64,000 nucleotides of DNA from Nevskia soli DSM 19509 (lineage in GTDB: Bacteria > Pseudomonadota > Gammaproteobacteria > Nevskiales > Nevskiaceae), in assembly GCF_000711955.1 (NCBI RefSeq), contig NZ_JONR01000009.1, forward strand, positions 128,212 through 192,211, read 5' to 3'. A program made the position numbers and the translations under genes. Of the stretch, positions 56,103 to 64,000 are shown in pieces. Each line of letters starts with the position of its first letter. Position 1 is the first letter of the stretch. The notes beneath the pieces were generated by a model that made no database searches, was not told the origin of the DNA, and saw only the letters and a program-made list of their open reading frames with translations.

Positions 56103-57926
56103 ATGCGCCGCGAAACCCACTTCACCATCTGGTACGCAGTCGCGGCCATCCTGGTCCTCCTCTTTATTCAGGATTTCCTGGCCAGCCAGAGCCACGTCAA
56201 GACGATTTCCTACAGTGAATTCCAGCAGGCACTTGCCAAGGGCGAGATCAAGGACGTGGAGGTCGCGCCCACCAGCATGGCGGGTTCGTACAAGTCGCCG
56301 GCCGCGGGTACCCCATCCCACTTCCTGACGCAGCGTGTCGACCCCCAGGTAGCCGAGCAACTGAGCAAGGCCGGAGTCGATTTCTCCGGCGCGCCCGATC
56401 CAAGCTTGTTCGAGGCCATCCTGCGCTGGCTGCTGCCCACTGTCGGCTTCTTCCTGCTTTGGATGTTCCTGATGCCGCGCATGATGGGTGGACAAACAGG
56501 TCAGCTTATGGCCATCGGCAAGAGCAAGGCCAAGGTTTATGTTGAGACTGACACCAAGGTCTCGTTTGCCGACGTTGCCGGCGTGGACGAGGCGAAGGCC
56601 GAATTGCAGGAAGTCGTCAACTTCCTGAAGGAGCCGCAGCGCTACGGCCGCCTGGGCGCGCGCCTGCCCAAAGGCGTGTTGCTGGTCGGCCCTCCCGGCA
56701 CCGGCAAGACGCTGCTGGCGCGCGCGGTCGCCGGCGAAGCCGGGGTGCCGTTCCTGTCGATCAACGGTTCCGAGTTCGTCGAAATGTTCGTGGGTGTCGG
56801 CGCCGCCCGCGTGCGCGACCTGTTCGAGGAAGCCCGGCAGAAGGCGCCAGCGATCATCTTCATCGACGAACTGGACGCACTGGGGCGCGCCCGCGGCCTC
56901 AATCCCATTGCGGGCGGTAACGACGAGAAGGAACAGACGCTCAACCAGCTCCTGTCGGAAATGGACGGCTTCGACCCGCGCCAAGGGCTGATCCTGCTGG
57001 CTGCCACCAACCGCCCGGAAATCCTCGATCCGGCCCTACTGCGCGCCGGGCGCTTCGACCGCCAGGTGCTGGTGGACCGGCCGGACCGGGTCGGACGCCT
57101 GCAAATCCTCCAGGTCCATGCGCACAAGATACAGCTCGCGCCGGACCTGCAGCTCGAACAGGTCGCCGCCCTTACACCTGGCTTCAGCGGCGCCGACCTC
57201 GCCAACCTGGTCAACGAAGCTGCGCTGCTCGCCACCCGGCGCGGCGCGGAGTCCGTGACGCTCAATGACTTCACCCAGGCGGTCGAGCGTATCGTCGCCG
57301 GCCTGGAGAAGAAGAACCGGCTGCTCAACCCCGACGAGCGCCGGGTGGTGGCCTACCACGAACTCGGCCACGCCTTCGTGGCCCTGTCGCTCAAGGGCAC
57401 CGACGCCGTCCACAAGGTTTCCATCATTCCCCGCGGCATCGGCGCCCTCGGCTACACCATCCAGAGGCCGACCGAAGATCGCTTCCTGATGAACACCGAG
57501 GAGCTCGAAAACCGCATGGCGGTGCTGCTGGGCGGGCGCGCCGCCGAGCACGGCATCATCGGCCAGATTTCCACCGGCGCCGCCGACGATCTGGCCAAGG
57601 CGACCGACATCGCGCGCAGCATGGTCACGCGCTTCGGCATGGTGGCGGAACTGGGCCAGGTCGCCTACGAGCACGAGTCGAAGAGCTTTCTGAACGCCCC
57701 TGTACCTTTCGGCGCAGAGCGTAGTTACAGCGAGGGCACGGCGCAGAAGATCGACAATGCCATCCGGGGGCTGGTGGACCGGGCGTTCGAGAAATCTCTG
57801 GCCATCATTCATGCCAAGCACGCTGCGCTCGACAAGGCTGCAATGCGCCTGCTCGAAAAGGAAACCCTGCTCGAAGCCGAGATCAAGGAACTGGCCGGAA
57901 CGGAGCCTCCGCTGGCCGGCTCATGA
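56103..57926 (+). CDS. ftsH: ATP-dependent zinc metalloprotease FtsH
   Basis: 607 residues. Two membrane helices (about 8-28 and 100-120) with a periplasmic loop, AAA+ module with Walker A GPPGTGKT (197-204), Walker B IIFIDELDALG, the second region of homology, and the zinc site HELGH at about 419-423. It removes damaged membrane and short-lived cytosolic proteins. The housekeeping ftsH normally lies with rrmJ/folP; this isolated copy with its own FNR-type site is an accessory paralog. Its C-terminus is slightly short relative to E. coli (644). Confidence 0.94.
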   Translation: MRRETHFTIWYAVAAILVLLFIQDFLASQSHVKTISYSEFQQALAKGEIKDVEVAPTSMAGSYKSPAAGTPSHFLTQRVDPQVAEQLSKAGVDFSGAPDPSLFEAILRWLLPTVGFFLLWMFLMPRMMGGQTGQLMAIGKSKAKVYVETDTKVSFADVAGVDEAKAELQEVVNFLKEPQRYGRLGARLPKGVLLVGPPGTGKTLLARAVAGEAGVPFLSINGSEFVEMFVGVGAARVRDLFEEARQKAPAIIFIDELDALGRARGLNPIAGGNDEKEQTLNQLLSEMDGFDPRQGLILLAATNRPEILDPALLRAGRFDRQVLVDRPDRVGRLQILQVHAHKIQLAPDLQLEQVAALTPGFSGADLANLVNEAALLATRRGAESVTLNDFTQAVERIVAGLEKKNRLLNPDERRVVAYHELGHAFVALSLKGTDAVHKVSIIPRGIGALGYTIQRPTEDRFLMNTEELENRMAVLLGGRAAEHGIIGQISTGAADDLAKATDIARSMVTRFGMVAELGQVAYEHESKSFLNAPVPFGAERSYSEGTAQKIDNAIRGLVDRAFEKSLAIIHAKHAALDKAAMRLLEKETLLEAEIKELAGTEPPLAGS

Positions 57927-58005
57927 CCAGATCTTCATGCGAGCCTTGCTGGAGCTGGTGCGCAGGCACATGAGCACCCGGCTGCGTTGCGGTTATGGGT
58001 CGAGA
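57920..58005 (+). pseudogene. Fragment of the HELAH metallopeptidase gene
   Basis: Overlapping the ftsH stop in another frame, the sequence reads HDQIFMRALLELVRRHM, matching HDLIFMRALLVLVRKRM of the gene at 49521. At DNA level 57924-57971 and 49869-49916 agree at about 40 of 48 positions. The zinc motif part is missing. From 58005 to the FNR-like site at 58248 nothing else is recognised. Confidence 0.7.
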
Positions 58006-58247
58006 AGAGCAGGAAACTCGTTGGGTATGGGCACGTGCGCCGGATCCGGAAGGAGCGGCGGGCGCATCTGGACCGAGGCCAACGGCCGCCGCAGGGGTGA
58101 AGTGCACTCGTTGTGTTCCCGCGAACGGTCTGAGTCGACAGAATCCGCCCCGGTACGGCGGTCGCGAAAAGGCGACTTACGACTTAAAGCAGGTTGACCG
58201 CCGACATATATGCGGAGTTCACCGCCGGCCGCAGACTGCGACGCTCA

Positions 58248-58261
58248 TTGACATGGATCAA
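58248..58261. promoter_or_regulatory. FNR/ANR-type operator, 9 of 10
   Basis: TTGACATGGATCAA, identical to the site at 36173-36186, 97 bases upstream of the second efflux operon. Confidence 0.65.
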
Positions 58262-58357
58262 AGGCCGCCGGGCACCGCGCAGATATGCTTTGCACAGGCT
58301 TGCCGTATTGTTGCAAACCCGCCTCCCAAGCGTCCTCCTTGATCCAACTTATCGACG

Positions 58358-59644
58358 ATGACCCGCGACCTGCTTCGTGCCCTCCTGCTGCTCGCCGTGC
58401 CGAGCGTCGCCGCCAACGCCGGCGCAGAGACGTTGAACGACGCCTTTGACGCCGCACTGCGCACCGACCATCGCTTGGGCGCCGAGCACCAGCGCACCGC
58501 CGCCGCACAGGAGCGCCTCGCCGCAGCGCAAGGGCTAAGCCTGCCCAGCATCAATGCCCAGGGTGGCTACTTCCACCTCGATCAGCCACCCGCCGCCATC
58601 TTGCAGGTGCCTCCGCTCGGGACACTCGAGATGCCGCTGATCCAGCAGGACGTGCGCGCCTACCAGCTCACTGCGAGCCTGCCGCTGTTCACCGGCGGCC
58701 GCATCACGGGTGCGGTGCACGCAGCAGCAGCAGCAGCCGACGCCGCCGCCCAGTCCGAGACCGCCACGCGCGAAGACCTCAAGCTCAACGTCGCCGGCGC
58801 CTACGTTGACGTGCTGCGCGCGCGCCGCGCGCTAAGCCTTGCCGAGACCAGTGTCGGCACCCTGCAGGCCCACGCGCAGGACGTCGACGCGCTCTACGCC
58901 AAGGGTCTGGTGGCGCGCAATGATGGCCTAGCCGCCCATGTCGCCCTAGCCAATGCCCAGCAGGATCGCTTGCGGGCCGCCAACGCCGTTGACCTGGCGC
59001 AGTCCAACTACAACCGCGCCCTCGGCCGACCATTCGACAGCGCCGTCGCCATCGACGAAATCATCCCTGGCGGCGAAACCGCACCGCTGGAGCAACTCAC
59101 CACCGAAGCCCTGGCCACGCGTAGCGAACTGCGCGCACTGCAGCAACAGGACCACGCGCTACGCCAGCAGGCCGTCAGCGCGCGCGGCGAGCAATGGCCG
59201 CAGGTCGCCCTGTCCGGTGGCCGGTACTATGTCGAGGACCGCAACCTGGCCAACGACGGCTTCTGGGCCATCGGCATCGGCGTGTCCTGGTCGCTGTTTG
59301 ACGGCGGCATCGCCCGGCGCAAGGCGCGCGCACTCGACGATGAGGCCGCCGCCGCCGCCGATACCCGCCAGGATGCCGAATCGCTGATCCGCCTGCAGGT
59401 GCGCCAGTGCTGGCTCGACATCGGCGAGACTCGCCAGCGCATCGATGTCGCCACCGCCGCGCTCGACCAAGCTGAGGAAAACCTGCGCGTGGCGCGTGAC
59501 CGCTACGACTCCGGCGTGGGCACCAACACCGAAGTGCTCGACGCCGAAGCCCTGCGCCGCAAGAGCGAAACCAACCACATCGACGCCATCTACGACAACG
59601 TGCTGGCGCAGCTGCGCCTGCGCCGCGCCATCGGCACCCTCTGA
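58358..59644 (+). CDS. TolC-family outer membrane efflux protein
   Basis: 428 residues. Signal peptide (LLRALLLLAVPSVAANAGA) without a lipobox, then two OEP repeats (DAFDAALRTDHRLGAEHQR; SELRALQQQDHALRQQAVSA). It forms the outer membrane channel of the downstream ABC exporter. Unlike the channel of the first efflux operon it is not a lipoprotein, so the two operons did not simply duplicate as a whole. Confidence 0.9.
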   Translation: MTRDLLRALLLLAVPSVAANAGAETLNDAFDAALRTDHRLGAEHQRTAAAQERLAAAQGLSLPSINAQGGYFHLDQPPAAILQVPPLGTLEMPLIQQDVRAYQLTASLPLFTGGRITGAVHAAAAAADAAAQSETATREDLKLNVAGAYVDVLRARRALSLAETSVGTLQAHAQDVDALYAKGLVARNDGLAAHVALANAQQDRLRAANAVDLAQSNYNRALGRPFDSAVAIDEIIPGGETAPLEQLTTEALATRSELRALQQQDHALRQQAVSARGEQWPQVALSGGRYYVEDRNLANDGFWAIGIGVSWSLFDGGIARRKARALDDEAAAAADTRQDAESLIRLQVRQCWLDIGETRQRIDVATAALDQAEENLRVARDRYDSGVGTNTEVLDAEALRRKSETNHIDAIYDNVLAQLRLRRAIGTL

Positions 59645-59661
59645 GAAACCACGCCCGCAAC

Positions 59662-60780
59662 ATGGATTGGAAAAAGCCCACCCGCAAACAGCTCGCGCTG
59701 GCCGCCGCCGCGGTACTGCTGCTCGCCGCCGGCGCCTTCGCCTGGCAACGCCTGTTCGGCGCCGCTGCCATGCCAGAAGGCCTGCTTCTGGCCAACGGCC
59801 GCATCGAGGGCGATCATGTCGCCATCGCCGGCAAGCTCGCTGGCCGCATCGCCGAACTGACGGTGCGCGAAGGCGACCAAGTCGCCGCCGGCCAGGTGCT
59901 GGCACGGCTCGACGACGAGCAGGTCAGCGCCCGCCTCGGCCAGGCCCGTGCCGCGGTGGAGGCGGCCAGTGCCCGGCACCACGCCGCCGACACTGCGCTG
60001 CAGCTGCTGCGCCGGCAGGTGCCGCTGCAGATCGCCAGCGCCGACGCCACGCTCGACCAGGCCAGGGCCACTCAGCACAAGGCCGAGGCCGCGCAGACGC
60101 AGGCCGAGCGCGACGCCACGCGCATGCAGGAGCTGGCCGAGCACGGCACGGTGCCACGGCAGCGCGCCGAACTGGCGCAGCTCGCCGCCACCAGCGCCGC
60201 CGCCGACGCCACCGCCAGCCGCTCCGGCGTAGCCCGCGCGCGCCAGGGCGCGAGCGAAGCGCGGCTCGGCACCGAGCAGGTGCGCGCGCGCCAAGCCGAG
60301 CTGGACACCGCCGCCGCCGAGGTGCAGCGGGCCCAGGCCACGCTGCAGGAAGTGCAGAGCGTCTACGACGACCTCACCATCCGTGCGCCGCAGCCCGGCG
60401 TGATTGTCACCCGCATCCGCGACGCCGGTGAAGTCGTCGCTGCCGGCGCGCCGCTGTTCGACTTGGTGGACCTCGACCGCCTCTACCTCAAGGTCTACGT
60501 GCCGGAAACACAGATCGGCAAGATCCGCCGCGGCCTGCCCGCACGCGTCTACACCGACGCCTTCCCCGCGGAAGACTTCGCTGCCAGCGTGCGCTACATC
60601 GCCTCGCAGGCCGAGTTCACTCCAAAGGAAGTGCAGACCATCGACGAGCGCGTCAAGCTCACCTACGCCGTCAAGCTGTACTTCGAACAGAACCCGCAGC
60701 ACCGTCTCACCCCCGGCCTGCCAGCCGACGCAGTGATCCGCTGGAACGACCAGGTGCCGTGGCAGCGCCCGCGCTGGTAA
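59662..60780 (+). CDS. HlyD-family membrane fusion protein
   Basis: 372 residues. N-terminal helix (LALAAAAVLLLAAGAFAWQRL), lipoyl half (GRIEGDHVAIAGKLAGRIAEL), a long Ala/Gln/Arg coiled coil (about 90-235), second lipoyl half and beta-barrel (APQPGVIVTRIRDAGEVVAAG). Periplasmic adaptor of the exporter. It begins 17 bases after the channel gene and its end overlaps the ATPase start by 22 bases. Confidence 0.91.
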   Translation: MDWKKPTRKQLALAAAAVLLLAAGAFAWQRLFGAAAMPEGLLLANGRIEGDHVAIAGKLAGRIAELTVREGDQVAAGQVLARLDDEQVSARLGQARAAVEAASARHHAADTALQLLRRQVPLQIASADATLDQARATQHKAEAAQTQAERDATRMQELAEHGTVPRQRAELAQLAATSAAADATASRSGVARARQGASEARLGTEQVRARQAELDTAAAEVQRAQATLQEVQSVYDDLTIRAPQPGVIVTRIRDAGEVVAAGAPLFDLVDLDRLYLKVYVPETQIGKIRRGLPARVYTDAFPAEDFAASVRYIASQAEFTPKEVQTIDERVKLTYAVKLYFEQNPQHRLTPGLPADAVIRWNDQVPWQRPRW

Positions 60781-62765
60781 GCGGGCCGGCGGCAGGCAAC
60801 CCCGCCACGGTGGTGCGGGCGCGCGGCTTCGGCAAGCGCTACCGCGGCCGCAACGCCGTCGAAGGCCTGGACCTGGAGATCCACGCCGGCGAGCTGTTCG
60901 GCCTGATCGGCCCGGACGGCGCCGGCAAGAGCAGCCTGATCAAGTCCATCGCCGGCGTGTTGCGCTTCGAAGCCGGCAGCCTGGAAGTGTTCGGCGTGCC
61001 GCTGCTCAGCGACGACGCCTGCGAGCGCATCAAGGACCGCATCGGCTTCATGCCGCAAGGCCTGGGACAAAACCTTTATCCCGAGCTGACGGTGGAGGAA
61101 AACATCGACTTCTTCGCCCGCCTGCGCCTAGTGCCACACAGCGCGCTGGCGCAGCGCAAGGCCGAGCTGCTTGCCATCACCCGCCTGGCCCCCTTCACCG
61201 GCCGCGCCATGAAGCACCTGTCCGGCGGCATGAAGCAGAAGCTCGGCCTGGTCTGCACCCTGATCCACGAGCCGCGCCTGGTGATCCTCGACGAGCCCAC
61301 CACCGGCGTGGATCCGGTGTCGCGCCGGGACTTCTGGCTGATCCTCGGCCGCCTGCTGCGCGAGCGCAACATCAGCGCGCTGGTCTCCACCGCCTACATG
61401 GACGAGGCCAGCAGCTTCCACCGCGTCGGGCTGATGTTCGGTGGCCGCCTGCTCGCCGCCGGCCAGCCCGGCGAGATCCGCGCGCTGGCCCAGGGAGCCC
61501 TGGTCAGCGTCGAAGCCGGCGCCGAAGTCGGGCAGCAGGCCGCCGCGCTGGCGCAGCTGCGCGCGCGCTTCGCCCAGGTGGACGCGTTAGGCAGCGCCAT
61601 CCGCGTGTTTGTCGACCAGGGCGACGACATCCAGGCCGCCGACATGGTGCGCCAGGCCCTGCCTGCGCTGCCGCCGCAAGCGGTGGCCGCGGTCGAACCG
61701 GAACTGGAAGACATCTTCGTCGCCCTGCTGCGCCAGCGCGGCCTGGCGCGGCCGGCGCAGGACCGTACGTCACCCCCGCCGGCGCGCCGGCAGGACGCCG
61801 ACGCTCCCGCCATCGAAGCGCACGAGCTGACCCGCGACTTCGGCGCCTTCCGCGCCGCCGACCGCGTCAGCTTCAACGTGCGCGGCGGCCAAGTGTTCGG
61901 CCTGCTCGGCGCCAACGGCGCCGGCAAGAGCACGGTCATCAAGATGCTCACCGGCATCCTGCAACCCTCCGCTGGCAGCGGCCGCGTCGCCGGCGCCGAC
62001 ATGCGCAGCGCCGGCTTCGCCATCAAGGAACGCATCGGCTACATGTCGCAAGCCTTCTCGCTTTACCTGGATCTCACCGTCGAGGAGAACGTGCGTCTCT
62101 ACGGCGGCATCTACGGCCTGGACCGCGCCGCCATCCGCAGCCGCCTGCAATGGATCAGCGAAGTGGCCGAGCTCAAGGGCTATGAGCGCGAGCGCGCCGC
62201 GCGCCTGCCGATGGGACTGCGACAGCGTCTGGCGTTGGGCTGTGCGCTGGTGCACCAGCCGCGCGTGCTGTTCCTCGACGAGCCCACCTCCGGTGTCGAC
62301 CCGATCGGCCGCCGTGCCTTCTGGGACATGCTGTTCCATCTGTCCCGCTTCGACGGCGTGGCCATTCTCGTCACCACCCACTACATGTCCGAAGCAGAGC
62401 ACTGCGACCGGCTGGCGCTGATGTACGCCGGCCGCGTCGTCGCCGAGGACAGCCCCTCCGGCATGAAGAACGCGCTGGAGCGCGACTGCGGCATGTTGCT
62501 GGAAATCAACGCACCCGAGCCGCAGGCAGCGCTGCTGGCGCTGCAGCGGAACGGCTTTGCCGCGGCCGCACTGTTCGGCAACCGCATCCGCATCCAGTCA
62601 CGGCAGGCCGAGGCGGACAGCGCGCGCCTGCCCGAACTGCTGCGCCAGGCCGGCCAGCCCGGCGTCACCGTGGTGCGCCGAGCCCCGAGCATGGAAGACG
62701 TGTTCGTGCAGCGCGTCACTGCCCTGGAAGCAGCCGAGCTCAACGCGCGCAAAACCGCCCGATGA
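60759..62765 (+). CDS. Dual ABC ATPase of the efflux system (RbbA-like, without fused permease)
   Basis: 668 residues from a GTG at 60759. ATPase domain 1: GPDGAGKSS, LSGGMKQKLG, LVILDEPTTGVD. Domain 2: GANGAGKST, LPMGLRQRLA, VLFLDEPTSGVD. It corresponds to the first 550 residues of the fused protein at 20454-23240 but ends before a membrane part; the two permeases are separate genes here. The stop overlaps the next start (ATGA). Confidence 0.9.
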   Translation: MAAPALVSGPAAGNPATVVRARGFGKRYRGRNAVEGLDLEIHAGELFGLIGPDGAGKSSLIKSIAGVLRFEAGSLEVFGVPLLSDDACERIKDRIGFMPQGLGQNLYPELTVEENIDFFARLRLVPHSALAQRKAELLAITRLAPFTGRAMKHLSGGMKQKLGLVCTLIHEPRLVILDEPTTGVDPVSRRDFWLILGRLLRERNISALVSTAYMDEASSFHRVGLMFGGRLLAAGQPGEIRALAQGALVSVEAGAEVGQQAAALAQLRARFAQVDALGSAIRVFVDQGDDIQAADMVRQALPALPPQAVAAVEPELEDIFVALLRQRGLARPAQDRTSPPPARRQDADAPAIEAHELTRDFGAFRAADRVSFNVRGGQVFGLLGANGAGKSTVIKMLTGILQPSAGSGRVAGADMRSAGFAIKERIGYMSQAFSLYLDLTVEENVRLYGGIYGLDRAAIRSRLQWISEVAELKGYERERAARLPMGLRQRLALGCALVHQPRVLFLDEPTSGVDPIGRRAFWDMLFHLSRFDGVAILVTTHYMSEAEHCDRLALMYAGRVVAEDSPSGMKNALERDCGMLLEINAPEPQAALLALQRNGFAAAALFGNRIRIQSRQAEADSARLPELLRQAGQPGVTVVRRAPSMEDVFVQRVTALEAAELNARKTAR

Positions 62766-63916
62766 ACATTACCCGCATCAATGCCGTGGCCTACAAAGAG
62801 TGGCGCGAGATCGTGCGCGATCGCCTGTTCTTCACGCTGGCCTTCGTCGTGCCCGCCGCGTTGACGCTGCTGTTCGGCTACGGCCTGTCGCTCGACGTCG
62901 AGCACATCCCGTTGGCCATCATCGACTACGACCACAGCGCCCTGTCGCGCGAGTATGCCCACCGCTTCAGCGACTCGCGCTACTTCGACCTCAAGGGCTA
63001 CGCCGCCTCCGAGCGCGAGGCCGGCGCGCTGCTCACCGCCGGCACGGTGCGCGCCGTGCTGCTGATCCCCGAGCACTTCGGCCAGCGCCTGCAGTCCGGC
63101 CGCGCCGCCGAGGTGCAGACCCTGATCGACGGTACCTTCCCGTTCCGCGCGCAAACCGCCAAGGGCTACGTTACCGCCATCAACGCCGCCTTCAGCCTCG
63201 GCGTGCTGGCCGATTACCTGGCGCAGGCGCGCGGCCTGTCGCCGGCCGACGCGCAGCGCGCGCTGCAGACGCTGCGTGTGGAGGTGCGCTACCTCTACAA
63301 CCAGAGCGTCAAGAGCGTCTGGTCGATCGCCCCCAAGCTGCTGATGGCGATCATGATGATGTCGCCGCCGTTCCTCACCGCGCTGGGCATCGTGCGCGAG
63401 AAGGAGAGCGGCTCGATCTTCAACATCTACGCTTCCACCGTCAGCCGCGGCGAATTCCTCATCGGCAAGCTGCTGCCCTACCTGGCGATCTCCAGCCTCA
63501 ACGTGCTGGTGCTATGGGCGCTGGCCTGCTTCCTGTTCGGGGCACCGTTCAAGGGCGACCCGCTGTTCTTCTTCGCCGCCGCCGTGCTCTACGTCGGCTG
63601 CACCACCGGCATCGGCCTGTTGGTGTCCGCCGCGGTGCGCACCCAGGTCGCTGCCATGATGGGCACCATGATCCTCACCGTGGTGCCGGCGGTGCTGTAC
63701 TCCGGCATCCTCATTCCCATCCCCTCGCTGTCGGCCGCCGCCAGCGTCATCGCCCACCTGTTGCCCGGCATGTACTTCGCCGACATCGTCACCGGCAGCT
63801 TCCTCAAGGGCGTGGGTCTAGCCGAGCTGTGGCCGCAGGTGCTGGCTCTGGCCACCTACGCCGCGGCGCTGTATGTCGCCGGCTATCTGCTGTTCCGCAA
63901 GCGCACCGCCTCATGA
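62762..63916 (+). CDS. ABC-2 type permease, first subunit
   Basis: 384 residues. N-terminal helix (FFTLAFVVPAALTLLFGYGLSL), periplasmic domain, then five C-terminal helices with the EKESGSIFNIYAS loop typical of this permease group. It corresponds to the permease part fused to the ATPase in the other efflux operon. ATGA overlaps on both sides show tight coupling. Confidence 0.9.
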   Translation: MNITRINAVAYKEWREIVRDRLFFTLAFVVPAALTLLFGYGLSLDVEHIPLAIIDYDHSALSREYAHRFSDSRYFDLKGYAASEREAGALLTAGTVRAVLLIPEHFGQRLQSGRAAEVQTLIDGTFPFRAQTAKGYVTAINAAFSLGVLADYLAQARGLSPADAQRALQTLRVEVRYLYNQSVKSVWSIAPKLLMAIMMMSPPFLTALGIVREKESGSIFNIYASTVSRGEFLIGKLLPYLAISSLNVLVLWALACFLFGAPFKGDPLFFFAAAVLYVGCTTGIGLLVSAAVRTQVAAMMGTMILTVVPAVLYSGILIPIPSLSAAASVIAHLLPGMYFADIVTGSFLKGVGLAELWPQVLALATYAAALYVAGYLLFRKRTAS

Positions 63917-64000
63917 AAGAGCCCTTCAGCGGACAGGACTGGCGCCTGTGGCTGCGCCGCGTCGGGGCCATGACGCGCAAGGAGCTGCTGCAACTGCTGC
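63913..64000 (+). CDS. ABC-2 type permease, second subunit (partial, runs off the window)
   Basis: The ATG at 63913 overlaps the preceding stop. Only 29 residues are visible (MKEPFSGQDWRLWLRR then VGAMTRKELLQLL), ending in the R.....ARKE.LQ.. segment that opens YhhJ-like permeases. By analogy with the first operon it is the partner of the upstream permease. Confidence 0.75.
   Translation, partial: MKEPFSGQDWRLWLRRVGAMTRKELLQLL

Overview
The window is GC-rich, densely coding chromosome, most likely from a gammaproteobacterium of the Lysobacterales (Xanthomonadales). This rests on the gammaproteobacterial order dut-coaBC-radC-rpmB-rpmG, on trxA directly upstream of a rho gene with an Asn/Gly-rich N-terminal extension, and on the cysQ / yrfG-like / rhlB neighbourhood. 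The genus cannot be fixed from sequence reading alone. No rRNA, tRNA or CRISPR array was seen.

Positions 1-18100 are mostly core chromosome: argB, dut, a DUF1272 protein and coaBC (minus strand); lemA, an M48 membrane protease and radC (plus); a PIN/ribbon-helix-helix toxin-antitoxin pair; ribosomal proteins L28 and L33; the methionine salvage genes mtnB, mtnD and mtnC; a methyltransferase; a VanY-like peptidase with cysQ; a GMP/IMP nucleotidase; rhlB; trxA-rho; and a GcvA-like LysR regulator divergent from two very small genes.

Positions 18100-36000 look accessory and eroded. They hold a 372-bp nested palindromic element, a frameshifted kdpA remnant, a row of hairpins, a four-gene tripartite efflux operon, a 1-kb gene-poor stretch with two covarying hairpins, an unrecognised 1409-residue protein, an integrase remnant with a one-base frameshift, a serine protease paired with a degenerate receiver domain, and an Lpp-like lipoprotein beside an L,D-transpeptidase.

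Positions 34000-58300 form a stress island: BON lipoprotein, Mg-type P-ATPase, phosphoribosyltransferase, erythromycin-esterase-like protein, PolX-PHP, two Hsp20 chaperones, a nitroreductase, a glycine-zipper lipoprotein, an alpha/beta hydrolase, an HPF-like ribosome hibernation protein, a cytochrome c, a metallopeptidase, Lon, an APH-AAA kinase and FtsH. A second efflux operon begins at 58358 and runs off the window end.

The main observation is that ten FNR/ANR-type dyads (TTGAT-N4-ATCAA or close) lie between 25949 and 58261, nearly all 50-150 bp upstream of a first gene, including both efflux operons. Together with the gene content, which resembles the mycobacterial DosR dormancy regulon by family, this suggests a low-oxygen survival regulon packed into one locus: protein quality control, ribosome hibernation, envelope reinforcement, ion transport and export under one oxygen-responsive switch. 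The regulator itself is not in the window, so this control is inferred from sites only.
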